Assembly (NCBI RefSeq): GCF_002995495.1
Contig: NZ_PVZV01000002.1
Coordinates: 1,054,001 to 1,118,000 of the forward strand
Reading direction: 5' to 3'
Length of the DNA: 64,000 bases
From: Actinocorallia populi
Lineage (GTDB): Bacteria > Actinomycetota > Actinomycetes > Streptosporangiales > Streptosporangiaceae
The notes beneath the pieces were generated by a model. The model saw nothing but the letters and a program-made list of their open reading frames with translations. It was not told the origin of the DNA and searched no databases. Within the stretch, counting starts at the first letter, position 1. Each line of letters begins with the position of its first letter. The position numbers and the translations under genes were made by a program. Positions 32,379 to 39,630 of the stretch are shown one piece after another.

Positions 32379-32540
32379 CCGCCTCCCGCACCGTCCGCGT
32401 TCCGTGCCGTCCGTGTCTCGGGTTGACCGCGTCCTGCCCAGTCCGTGTCCCGCGCTGTTCGTGTCTCGGGTTGACCGCGTCTCGCACCGTCCGTGTCTCG
32501 GGTGGATCGTGTCCCGTGCTGACCGCGTCACGTACCGACG
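32379..32540 (+). repeat. Short imperfect direct repeats in intergenic region
   Basis: The 20-mer TGTCTCGGGTTGACCGCGTC occurs at 32414 and again at 32462, with a diverged third copy near 32494, and GTGTCCCG-type fragments lie between. The array fills the gap between the hydrolase stop and the end of XRE-TPR copy B. No open frame through it looks coding. Confidence 0.75.
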
Positions 32541-32557
32541 GGCGCGGTCGGGTGCGG

Positions 32558-33682
32558 TCACGTCAGGAGGGCGCGTATCTGCTCGCGGGTGTCCTTGACC
32601 TCCGGTACGTCGCGCCACGGGGTCGAGAGGGTCATGACCTCGGTGAGGTAGCCGTCCAGGCGGGCTGAGGAGACCAGCGGGGCGACGCGGGTCAGGGTGG
32701 TCGTGAGCTCGGCGGCGAGCAGTGGTTCGGACGCCTGGAAGGCGGCCTGCACCTGGCGGGCCAGGTAGTTGGCGCCGAGCAGGGGCGACAGGGGGGAGAT
32801 GCGTTCCACCGCCTCGTGGAGCGCGTCGTGCGCGGCTTTCCACGAGCCCTGGTCGTAGAGGGCGACGCCCACGCCTCCGATGAGGTCCGCGTACTGGAAG
32901 TCGGTGAGGTCGGTTCCGACCTCTCGTGCTCTGTCCAGGGACATCGCCGAGTGGCGTTTTTCTCCGAGGAGTCCGAGGGCTCTGCCGAGCTGAAGGGAGG
33001 CCCGCGCCTCCCAGGCCGGAGAGATCTCCGGGAGGGCCAGGGCCTGCCGGGCGTACCACTCTCCGCGTCGGCCGTCGCCCTGGTAGGCGTAGAACATCGC
33101 GAGCTCGTTGAGCGCGCCGACCCGGGCGTCGTGGTCCTGGCCCGCCCGGGCGAACGCCACGGCGAGCTTTCCGGCCTCCTGGGCCTGGGGGAGGCGGCGG
33201 GCGTCGTACTGGACCAGGGAGACCTGCCGGGCGAGTGCGGACGCCGACCCGAGCAGCCGGGTGTCCCTGCTTCCCGCGACGGCGTTCTGGACCCGGCGCA
33301 GATGCCGGGAGGCATTCTGGAAACCGGTGAGGCCGCCTGATTCGTAAAGGGATCTGTTGACTTTTTCGGCGATGGCGCCCACATAATCCGGGTCGCGGTA
33401 GGGGTTGCCGTCGGCGCTGGGAATGAGGGTCACGGTCGCCATGCCGGTAAGGAATGCGCGTCGTTTCACTTCGGCCTCATCGATTTTGCGTCGTATGACC
33501 ACTTCATAGCCTACCCGCGCGAGTAGCCGGGAAAGTCGGTTGAATCCGACATCTTGTTTCCCGCCCGCCACCAGGGACACCCAGGCCTGGGTGCGCCCCC
33601 AGGACTCGCCGAGCCGGGCCTGCGTCCAGCCGCGCTCGTGCATGATCGCCCGGGTCGCCTCGGGCAGTTCTCGAAACTCCAC
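32558..33682 (-). CDS. XRE-type helix-turn-helix regulator with TPR-like domain (copy B)
   Basis: A 374-residue protein, gap-free paralogue of the gene at 1755-2879 (about 81 percent identical by hand count). The helix-turn-helix (WTQARLGESWGRTQAWVSLVAGG) and the C-terminal 70 residues are the best conserved; the middle, around residues 160-300, has diverged most. The GTG at 33682 is forced by an in-frame TAG 12 bases upstream, which also fixes the start of copy A. Unlike copy A it is divergent from an anti-sigma-type ATPase, a pairing seen in actinomycete developmental regulators of the AbaA/WhiJ type. Confidence 0.85.
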   Translation of the reverse strand: MEFRELPEATRAIMHERGWTQARLGESWGRTQAWVSLVAGGKQDVGFNRLSRLLARVGYEVVIRRKIDEAEVKRRAFLTGMATVTLIPSADGNPYRDPDYVGAIAEKVNRSLYESGGLTGFQNASRHLRRVQNAVAGSRDTRLLGSASALARQVSLVQYDARRLPQAQEAGKLAVAFARAGQDHDARVGALNELAMFYAYQGDGRRGEWYARQALALPEISPAWEARASLQLGRALGLLGEKRHSAMSLDRAREVGTDLTDFQYADLIGGVGVALYDQGSWKAAHDALHEAVERISPLSPLLGANYLARQVQAAFQASEPLLAAELTTTLTRVAPLVSSARLDGYLTEVMTLSTPWRDVPEVKDTREQIRALLT

Positions 33683-33741
33683 GGGCCGAGGCTAAGGGAT
33701 GGTCAGATATCTTTCAGCATCGCGTATAAGCCATTCTCATG
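33683..33741 (-). promoter_or_regulatory. Conserved upstream block of XRE-TPR gene copy B
   Basis: Matches the block upstream of copy A, with TATACGCGAT replacing TATACACGAT, and keeps the GCTAAG element (plus strand) close to the GTG. Homology ends beyond about 33741. Conservation of this stretch but not of a reading frame suggests a shared promoter or operator. Confidence 0.5.
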
Positions 33742-33821
33742 CCCGCCTGGTCACCCATGGTGGAGGCCTTCAGGATCGTCCCGCTCACGTCTTCCGCAAG
33801 GGCAACGAGAACGGGGTAACA

Positions 33822-34307
33822 ATGTCGCAAGAAACCACGGACAACGCAAAAGCGGCACCGGCCGGACTCCGGCGGAGCGCCGCGGGCCTCGAATTGAACC
33901 TCACCATGCGGCCCGCCCCCGACGTCCCGGCCGCCGTCCGGTCCCTGCTGCGCCCGCGGCTCGCGTCATGGCGCGTCGCCGCGGACCTCGCCGAGGACAT
34001 CCTGCTCTCGGCGGTCGAACTCGTGAGCAACGCCTGCGACGCCGCCCCCGCCGCCGAGGTCGTGTTCCGCGCCCGGCTCGACCCGGGCACCCGAACGGTG
34101 TGGATCGGCGCCTGGGACACGTGCCGGGGGCTGCCGGCCGCGCGGCGCCCCGAACTCGCCCTCGAGGACATCGACGCGCTCCCCGACGACCACACGTTCG
34201 GCGGCTGGGGCCTGCCCCTGGTCGCCGCCCTCGCGGCGGACTGCGGAGTGACCCGCACCCCCGGCGGCAAATGGGTGTACGCCCTCTTCCTGGCGAGTCC
34301 GCGATGA
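33822..34307 (+). CDS. Anti-sigma/serine kinase-like ATPase (HATPase_c, RsbW-like)
   Basis: A 161-residue single-domain GHKL ATPase. The N-box is visible as LLSAVELVSNACDAAP and a glycine-rich loop as HTFGGWGLPLVAALA. In actinomycetes such small ATPases act as anti-sigma factors or serine kinases of anti-anti-sigma partners. The ATG at 33822 begins MSQETTDNAK, with weak upstream signals. It is divergent from XRE-TPR copy B, so they may form a regulatory pair; no DUF397 gene is present nearby. Confidence 0.82.
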   Translation: MSQETTDNAKAAPAGLRRSAAGLELNLTMRPAPDVPAAVRSLLRPRLASWRVAADLAEDILLSAVELVSNACDAAPAAEVVFRARLDPGTRTVWIGAWDTCRGLPAARRPELALEDIDALPDDHTFGGWGLPLVAALAADCGVTRTPGGKWVYALFLASPR

Positions 34308-34687
34308 CGCTCCGCCCGCCGGCGGCCCGGACCTGACCCGGCGGGCCCTCGTCCGCGGCCGAGGGCGGCGGCCCGGCCGGAAGCGGTCCGCCGTCCGGCC
34401 GCCTCTTCCCGCCTGCTCCGGCCGGCACCCGGGTGCTCCGCGGGCTCCCGTGGGCAGGGATGGGAGCGGAAGGGCCCGGCTCCGGTCGTCGATGCCGTAT
34501 GCCGGGGAACGTCCGGATCGCGCTGACCGCGCACTGCGGGCAGGTCTGCCCGGCACGGGCTATTTACATAATCTATACCTGAAAAGTGGAATTACCCTCT
34601 GGTCGTTTCTTCGCCTTTGGAGCATTCTGTACGCGCGGCCCTGCGCTGAGAGCTCGCGCGGCGGAAGAAAGAGGTGACCTTTTGGGC
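34308..34687. other. Intergenic region with AT-rich promoter island
   Basis: A 380-bp gap. Most is GC-rich without a gene. Bases about 34560-34620 are an AT-rich island (TTTACATAATCTATACC), unusual for this genome, and probably hold the promoter of the sulfatase gene. GAGGTGA at 34671-34677 is its ribosome binding site. Confidence 0.5.
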
Positions 34688-36121
34688 ATGGAGATGCGGC
34701 TGGGCAGGCGCGGATTCCTCGCGGGGGCGACCGCCGTCGCGGCGGTCGGCGCGGGCTGCATGCCCGGGGCCCGGCAGGTCGGGGAGGTGCGGGCAGAGGT
34801 GCGGCCCGCCCTCGAAGTGCACAGGGCGCAGCGGGCGCGGAGGCGGCCGAACGTGCTGGTGATCGTCACCGACGACCATCCCAAGCACGCGGCGTGGGCG
34901 CTGCGCAGGACGCGCAGGTGGCTGGCCGGCGGGGGCGTGGAGTTCACGAACGCGCACGTGACCACACCGCTGTGCACCCCGTCGAGGGCCTCCATCTTCT
35001 CGGGCCGCTACGCCCACAACCACGGGGTCCGCGACAACCACCAGAAGCTGAGGCTCGACCAGAGCACCACGTTCCAGCGGCACCTCAGGGACGCGGGCTA
35101 CCGCAACGGCATGTTCGGCAAGTACCTCAACGAGTGGCGGATCGCCAGCCCGCCGGAGCACTTCGAGGACTACGCGCTGCTCAGCCCCGTCGGCTACGTC
35201 GACGGCCGGTTCAACCACAACGGGCGGATCGCGGTGCTCCCCGGCCACACGACGCACCGGATCCGCGACTTCGCGCGCGACTTCATCCGGCGGGGCGCGA
35301 CCGACCCGAGGCCCTGGTTCGCCTACGTGGCCCCGTACGCCTCCCACGCACCCTTCACCCCGGAGGAGCGCTACGCGGACGCGCGCGTGCCCGCCTGGGC
35401 GGGCCGCCCCTCCGTCAACGAGACCGACAAGAGCGACAAGCCTCCTTACCTGCGCGACGCCCGGGTCTCCCGCGCTCGCGGCCGGACCATCCGCCGCGAG
35501 CAGATGCGCACGCTCCTGTCGGTCGACGACGCCGTGCAGGCGCTCCGCGACGAACTGGTGGCCACCGGGCAGCTCGAGGACACCCTCGTGATCTTCATCG
35601 GTGACAACGGCTTCCTCTGGGCCGACCACGGCTGGGCCCGGAAGTCGGTGCCCTACCGCCCGGCCATCGAGGTGCCGTTCTTCCTGTCCTGGCCCGCGGG
35701 CGGCCTCGCCTCCGGGACCAGGGACCGCCGGCTCGTCGCCAACATCGACATCTCGGCGACCGTGCTGGACGCCGCCGGGATCCGGCCCCCCACCCCCCAG
35801 GACGGCCGGTCGCTCCTGCGCAGGGGGGCGCGCGACCACCTGCTCGTGGAGTTCTGGAAACGCGGAGTAGACCCCCGCGGCCCCCACTCGTGGGCGTCCT
35901 ACGTGACCAAGGCCGAGCAGTACACCGAGTACTACGACCTCGCCACCGACAGGTCCGGCACCCCCGTCGGCAGCGGAAAGGTCCTCTTCCGCGAGTACTA
36001 CGACCTCGTCAAGGACCCGTACCAACTCGTCAACAAGCTGCACGGCGCCTCCCGCGCCCAGGAGAAGAACTGGGGCGTCCCCGCCATGTCCGCCCGCCTC
36101 AACGCCTCCCGCACCGTCTGA
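34688..36121 (+). CDS. Tat-exported lipoprotein sulfatase
   Basis: A 477-residue type I sulfatase. The N-terminus has a twin-arginine motif (GRRGFLAG) and a lipobox-like GAGC with Cys24, implying Tat export and lipid anchoring. Catalytic features are DD at 62-63, the formylglycine signature CTPSR with Cys96, and IFIGDNG for metal binding. The family hydrolyses sulfate esters after Cys96 is oxidised by a formylglycine-generating enzyme, which is not encoded in this window. A TTG at 34682 fits the ribosome binding site better than ATG 34688 and is the alternative start. Confidence 0.87.
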   Translation: MEMRLGRRGFLAGATAVAAVGAGCMPGARQVGEVRAEVRPALEVHRAQRARRRPNVLVIVTDDHPKHAAWALRRTRRWLAGGGVEFTNAHVTTPLCTPSRASIFSGRYAHNHGVRDNHQKLRLDQSTTFQRHLRDAGYRNGMFGKYLNEWRIASPPEHFEDYALLSPVGYVDGRFNHNGRIAVLPGHTTHRIRDFARDFIRRGATDPRPWFAYVAPYASHAPFTPEERYADARVPAWAGRPSVNETDKSDKPPYLRDARVSRARGRTIRREQMRTLLSVDDAVQALRDELVATGQLEDTLVIFIGDNGFLWADHGWARKSVPYRPAIEVPFFLSWPAGGLASGTRDRRLVANIDISATVLDAAGIRPPTPQDGRSLLRRGARDHLLVEFWKRGVDPRGPHSWASYVTKAEQYTEYYDLATDRSGTPVGSGKVLFREYYDLVKDPYQLVNKLHGASRAQEKNWGVPAMSARLNASRTV

Positions 36122-36263
36122 CGGTCTCCACGGGTACGCGATGATCATGCCGGTTTGGACGCCCGGTCGCCGGCGCAGGAACACCATGGCGCGGTTTCGC
36201 GCCGAGGACCAGGCCGTGCGCGGGGGCCCGCGGCGGAACGCCGGTGACGAGGAGGCGCGTCCC

Positions 36264-36953
36264 ATGGAGATCATTTCCCGCGGCCGGTGGGGCGCGGCCC
36301 CGCCCAGGGCCAGGACCCTCACCACCTGGCCGAAGCGCACCGAGTTCGTCGTCCACTACTCCGAGGGCCCGACCACGCAGACCCCGAAGTCCATCCAGTC
36401 CTTCCACATGACGGATCCGCCCGAGGGCCGCGGCTGGGACGACATCGGCTACAACTTCCTGGTCGGCAGGGACGGCGAGGTCTACGAGGGCCGGGGATGG
36501 CTCGTCGTCGGCGCCCACGCCAAGGACCACAACGTCAGCGGCATCGGGGTCTGCTTCATCGGCGACGAGGGCGACGCCACCGACGAGGCGAAGACCTCGA
36601 TCCGGGACATGTACGACCTGGCGTGCCAGAAGGCCGACCGGACGCTCCACCTCAGGGGCCACGGGCAGCTCGCCTCCACCACCTGCCCGGGCGCGCAGCT
36701 GCTCGCCTGGGTGGAGGCCGGCGCGCCCCGGCCGGGCGCACCGCTGCCGGGCCGCGTCCTGAAGCTCACGCAACCGCCGATGCACGGCGAGGACGTCGTG
36801 CGGGTGCAGCACGCGGTGGGCGTGGAGCCGGACAGCCGGTACGGGCCGGAGACGGCCGCCGCGGTGAAGGCGTTCCAGAGCGCGCACGGCCTCACCGCCG
36901 ACGGCATCGTCGGCCGCAAGACCTGGGCGGCCATCATGCACGCCCCTTCCTGA
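36264..36953 (+). CDS. N-acetylmuramoyl-L-alanine amidase (PGRP fold) with peptidoglycan-binding domain
   Basis: A 229-residue enzyme. Residues about 1-155 form a PGRP/amidase_2 domain (RGRWGAAPPRA; EFVVHYSEGP with the first zinc histidine; IGYNFLVGRDGEVYEGRGW; GHGQLASTTCPGAQL with the last zinc cysteine region). A PG_binding_1 domain follows (GEDVVRVQHAVGVEPDSRYGPETAAAVKAFQSAHGLTADGIVGRKTW). GGAGG precedes ATG 36264. There is no signal peptide, so export is unclear; endolysins share this layout, but no phage genes are near. Confidence 0.85.
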   Translation: MEIISRGRWGAAPPRARTLTTWPKRTEFVVHYSEGPTTQTPKSIQSFHMTDPPEGRGWDDIGYNFLVGRDGEVYEGRGWLVVGAHAKDHNVSGIGVCFIGDEGDATDEAKTSIRDMYDLACQKADRTLHLRGHGQLASTTCPGAQLLAWVEAGAPRPGAPLPGRVLKLTQPPMHGEDVVRVQHAVGVEPDSRYGPETAAAVKAFQSAHGLTADGIVGRKTWAAIMHAPS

Positions 36954-37020
36954 CACCCCCTCCTCCGGCCGCCCCGGACCCGCACACCCCATCACCGGCG
37001 GCGAAAGGCCGCGCGCTCCC

Positions 37021-37280
37021 GTGACCGGGCGTGCGGAGGTCGGGCTGGCGTGGTCCGGGTCGGTTCGCAGAAATGGGTGGGCCGTGCGCTGCTGTGACCC
37101 GGGCGTGCGGAGGTCGGGCTGGTGTGGTGCGGGTCGGTTCGCAGAAGCGGGTGGCCGTGTGCTCCCGTGGCCGGGCGTGCGGAGCCCCGGTCGACGCCGT
37201 TCGGGTCGGCCCGCGGGGAAGGGGCCGTGTGCTGCCGTGGCGCGGAGTCCGGGCAGACGCCGTTCGTAGTGGTGCGCAGG
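37021..37280 (+). repeat. Tandem imperfect 70-73-bp repeats, about 3.5 units
   Basis: Units start at 37021, 37094, 37167 and 37237 (periods 73, 73, 70). Each opens with GTGRCC(C)GGGCGTGCGGAG-like sequence and contains CGGGTCGG and GCCGTGTGCTnC. The first two units are closest; later ones are diverged and the last is partial. No convincing gene crosses the array. Confidence 0.8.
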
Positions 37281-37290
37281 GGGCGGGAAG

Positions 37291-37321
37291 GCCCGCCGGG
37301 CCGGAGCCCGGCCCGGCGGGC
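37291..37321. terminator. Bidirectional terminator hairpin
   Basis: A perfect 14-bp stem (GCCCGCCGGGCCGG and its complement) with an AGC loop lies 20 bp beyond the stop of the YbaK gene on the minus strand. It lacks a U-tract, as is usual in high-GC actinomycetes. Confidence 0.7.
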
Positions 37322-37340
37322 GATGCGCTGCCGGGCGGGA

Positions 37341-37805
37341 TCAGGCGACGTCGGTGGCGGTGCCCGCGGTGAGGCTGAGGAGTTCGCCGTAGGTGGTGGG
37401 GAAGACGGTGTGGGGGTGGCCGCCCGCCGCCCAGACGACGGGGTGCCGGGCGAGCCAGGTGTCGACGAGGGTGCGCAGCGGGGCGGGGTGGCCGACGGGG
37501 GCGACGCCGCCGATGGGCTGGCCGGTGGCCGCGCGGACGAACTCGGGGGTGGCGCGCCTGACCTTGGCGGCCCCGGCGACCGAGGCGATGTGCTTCACGT
37601 CCACGCGGTGGGCGCCGCTGGTCAGGACGAGCAGGGGGGAGCCGTCGGCGTCGAAGACGAGGCTGTTGGCGATGGCGCCCACCTCGCAGCCGAGGAGGTC
37701 GGCGGCGGCCTGGGCGGTGGGGGCGGGCTCGGCGAGCTCCACGATCCGGCCCGCGGCGCCCGCGGAGGCCAGGACGGCGGCGACCCGTTCGACGTTGGGA
37801 TGCAC
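37341..37805 (-). CDS. YbaK/EbsC-family aminoacyl-tRNA deacylase
   Basis: A 154-residue protein of the YbaK/ProX editing family (IVELAEPAPTAQAAADLLGCEVGAIANSLVFDADGSPLLVLTSG; GQPIGGVAPVGHPAPLRTLVD). The lysine usually catalytic in YbaK could be that in HIASVAGAAKVRRATPE, though the exact match needs alignment. Members hydrolyse mischarged tRNAs such as Cys-tRNA(Pro). The GTG at 37805 (reading MHPNVERVAAV) fits family N-termini; the frame continues upstream without resemblance. Confidence 0.85.
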   Translation of the reverse strand: MHPNVERVAAVLASAGAAGRIVELAEPAPTAQAAADLLGCEVGAIANSLVFDADGSPLLVLTSGAHRVDVKHIASVAGAAKVRRATPEFVRAATGQPIGGVAPVGHPAPLRTLVDTWLARHPVVWAAGGHPHTVFPTTYGELLSLTAGTATDVA

Positions 37806-37853
37806 GGGGGCAAGCCTATCGACGCGCCGAAGGACGACCCCTAACATCCGGCC

Positions 37854-38129
37854 ATGAGTGATCTGTCCGACGCCGTCCTGTCGGCCCTCCCGCATCGGTG
37901 CTGCTCCCGGCGCTCGAGGCGGTGCCGTCCCGGGACGTTCGCCCCCGAGGCGGAACGGGTCGTCTACGGGCTGACGAAGAACGTCGACACGTTGAACCCG
38001 CTGCGCGTCGTCTTCCACGAGTACGCGTCGATCGCGCGGAACGTCATGTCGGCGACCGACTGGTGCGGACGGCTCGGATACGTGTTCGCCGGACCCGGCT
38101 GGCGGCCCTCCGCGAAGGACGGTGAATGA
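37854..38129 (+). pseudogene. Remnant of sterol desaturase / fatty acid hydroxylase family gene
   Basis: Codons from about 37940 read GTFAPEAERVVYGLTKNVDTLNP, then HEYASIARNVMSATDWCGRLGYVFAGPGW, the typical C-terminal end of bacterial fatty acid hydroxylase/sterol desaturase proteins. Everything before it, including the membrane helices and histidine clusters, is missing; only an MSDLSDAVLSALP-like start remains, joined through a frameshifted stretch. The stop ends one base before the lysoplasmalogenase start at 38131. It looks like an internally deleted gene. Confidence 0.6.
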
Positions 38130-38130
38130 G

Positions 38131-38748
38131 ATGGCGCGCATCCTGTTCCTCGTATTGGGCGCCGCGCACCTCCTGGCGCTCGCCTTCGAGATCCCTGTCG
38201 CGGCTTTCACGACGAAGGCGCTGCTGATGCCGGTGCTCGCCTGGTGGCTGCACCGGCAGGGCGGGGCGCGGCTCATGGTCGCGGGCCTGCTGCTGTCGAC
38301 CGGGGGAGACGTGGCACTGGAATTCGACGGGTTCTTCATCGTCGGGATGGTGTTCTTCGCGGCGGCACATGTTTGCTACGTCACGTTCTTCGCGCGTTCT
38401 TTCGCGGCGGCCGGGCGCCGACGGTGGATGATCGTCGGCGTTTATGCCGTCCTGTGGGCGGTGCTCGTCGTTCTTCTGTGGCCCGGACTCGGCGACTTGC
38501 AGATTCCGGTGGCGGTGTACTCGCTTCTGCTGACGGCGACCGCCGTGGTCTCGGCCGCACACGGGCTGAGGACGGGTGTCGGCGGCGCGTTGTTCCTGGT
38601 CTCGGACTCGCTCATCGCCTTCCGCATCGCCGATATGGAACTCCCCATGCACGGATTGGCGGTGATGCTGACGTATATGGCGGCGCAGTATCTGCTCGCC
38701 TCAGGTTCTCTCGCGCGCTCCGGAGGACGCTCTCCCGTGCCCGCGTGA
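38131..38748 (+). CDS. YhhN/TMEM86 family lysoplasmalogenase-like membrane protein
   Basis: A 205-residue protein with about eight hydrophobic segments. The family features are FTTKALLMPVLAWWL, LLLSTGGDVALEF, FFIVGMVFFAAAHVCYVTFF and LFLVSDSLIAF, with acidic residues in the membrane. Relatives hydrolyse the vinyl-ether bond of lysoplasmalogens. The ATG at 38131 has GAAGGAC upstream; GTG 38122 is too near it. The hydroxylase remnant immediately upstream belongs to the superfamily of alkylglycerol monooxygenase, so an ether-lipid operon may once have existed. Confidence 0.82.
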   Translation: MARILFLVLGAAHLLALAFEIPVAAFTTKALLMPVLAWWLHRQGGARLMVAGLLLSTGGDVALEFDGFFIVGMVFFAAAHVCYVTFFARSFAAAGRRRWMIVGVYAVLWAVLVVLLWPGLGDLQIPVAVYSLLLTATAVVSAAHGLRTGVGGALFLVSDSLIAFRIADMELPMHGLAVMLTYMAAQYLLASGSLARSGGRSPVPA

Positions 38749-38835
38749 CCAGTTTTGTCAGACCCGTGTGTTCTCCTCGGAAGTACCTGGTCGACCTGGG
38801 GTTCGGGTGGTTCTCGAACACGCTGATCGAACGTA

Positions 38836-38893
38836 TTGACGATGGATGAGCGGTCAGGTTTACTGGGGGCATGTCGAACCGATGTTCGACATG
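38836..38893 (+). promoter_or_regulatory. SOS promoter: TTGACG/TTTACT with LexA box at 38870-38893
   Basis: CATGTCGAAC-CGAT-GTTCGACATG is a perfect inverted repeat and contains TCGAAC-N4-GTTCGA (38874-38889), the actinobacterial LexA consensus. A TTGACG (38836-38841), 17-bp spacer and TTTACT (38859-38864) place the transcription start near 38871, within the box. LexA would therefore block transcription of the HEPN gene until DNA damage. Confidence 0.88.
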
Positions 38894-39076
38894 GTGTGGG
38901 ACTCGCGGCCCGCACTGGAGCACGGGTGGACCGGAGGCGGCGCACCGCCGGTCCGCACCGGCCCGGGCCGGGGGGAGGGGAAGCCCCTCGCCCGGGCCGG
39001 ACGCTCCGGCGTGCGGACGCGAGTGATCGTCCCAGGTGAGGCCGGTCGGCCACGCCTGGCGAAAGGAGGCCACGCA

Positions 39077-39517
39077 ATGACCGTGCACCCCATGCCCCCC
39101 GGCCGCCCGTCCCCCCGGACGGTCTCGACGGCCCAGTACAAGCTGCGTCTGGCCCGTCAGCACCTGGCGGACGCGGCCGAGTCCACCCACTCCAACATCC
39201 GCTACTCCCGGGCCCACGTGGCCGCGCTCCACGCCGCCGCCGCCGTCCTGGCCGCCAGGGAGACCGCGGCCCCCGCCCGCCGCGGCCGCCCCCGCACCGC
39301 CTGGGAGCGCCTGGCCGCGGCCGAGCCCATCCTCGCCGAATGGGCCGTCTTCTTCGCCGCCGGCGCCGACAAGCGCGCCGCCGCCGAGGCGGGCCTCCCC
39401 GCCGCCACCACCTTCGCCGAGGCCGACACCCTCCTGCACGACGCCAACCTCTTCGTCACCCTGGTGGAGGACACCCTCGGCATCCCCACCCAGCAGTCCC
39501 TCCCCATGACCGGCTGA
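39077..39517 (+). CDS. SAV_6107 family HEPN-domain protein
   Basis: A 146-residue all-helical protein of the SAV_6107 HEPN family (YKLRLARQHLADAAESTHSNIRYSRAHVAALHAAAAVLAAR; TAWERLAAAEPILAEWAVFFAAGADKRAAAEAG). RYSRAH matches the Rx4-6H motif of HEPN ribonucleases. AAAGGAGG lies seven bases before ATG 39077; the frame is open from 38846 and an ATG at 38882 inside the SOS box is in frame, but the strong ribosome binding site favours 39077. The LexA box about 190 bp upstream predicts DNA-damage induction. Confidence 0.82.
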   Translation: MTVHPMPPGRPSPRTVSTAQYKLRLARQHLADAAESTHSNIRYSRAHVAALHAAAAVLAARETAAPARRGRPRTAWERLAAAEPILAEWAVFFAAGADKRAAAEAGLPAATTFAEADTLLHDANLFVTLVEDTLGIPTQQSLPMTG

Positions 39518-39630
39518 CGGCCCCCGGCCGACCGGCGGGGCCTCGGGCGGCTCGCGGGTCAGGGCGGCGCCGTGGTCTCCACACTGCGCGACACCCGCCG
39601 ATCGCCGCACCGAGGACGGTGCGGCCGGGT

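Noticed and set aside
34592-36340. A minus-strand open frame of 582 codons
   Set aside because: It is antisense to the sulfatase gene, whose signal peptide and CTPSR motif settle the coding strand.
36264-36953. Prophage endolysin
   Set aside because: The amidase has an endolysin-like layout but no phage gene, integrase or attachment site is near it.
37021-37280. CRISPR array
   Set aside because: The units are 70-73 bp with no spacers of constant length and no short identical repeat, and no cas gene is present.
38810-38832. A second LexA box at GTTCTCGAAC / ATCGAACG
   Set aside because: The half-sites are in the wrong order or spacing (GTTC before GAAC) and do not match TCGAAC-N4-GTTCGA.
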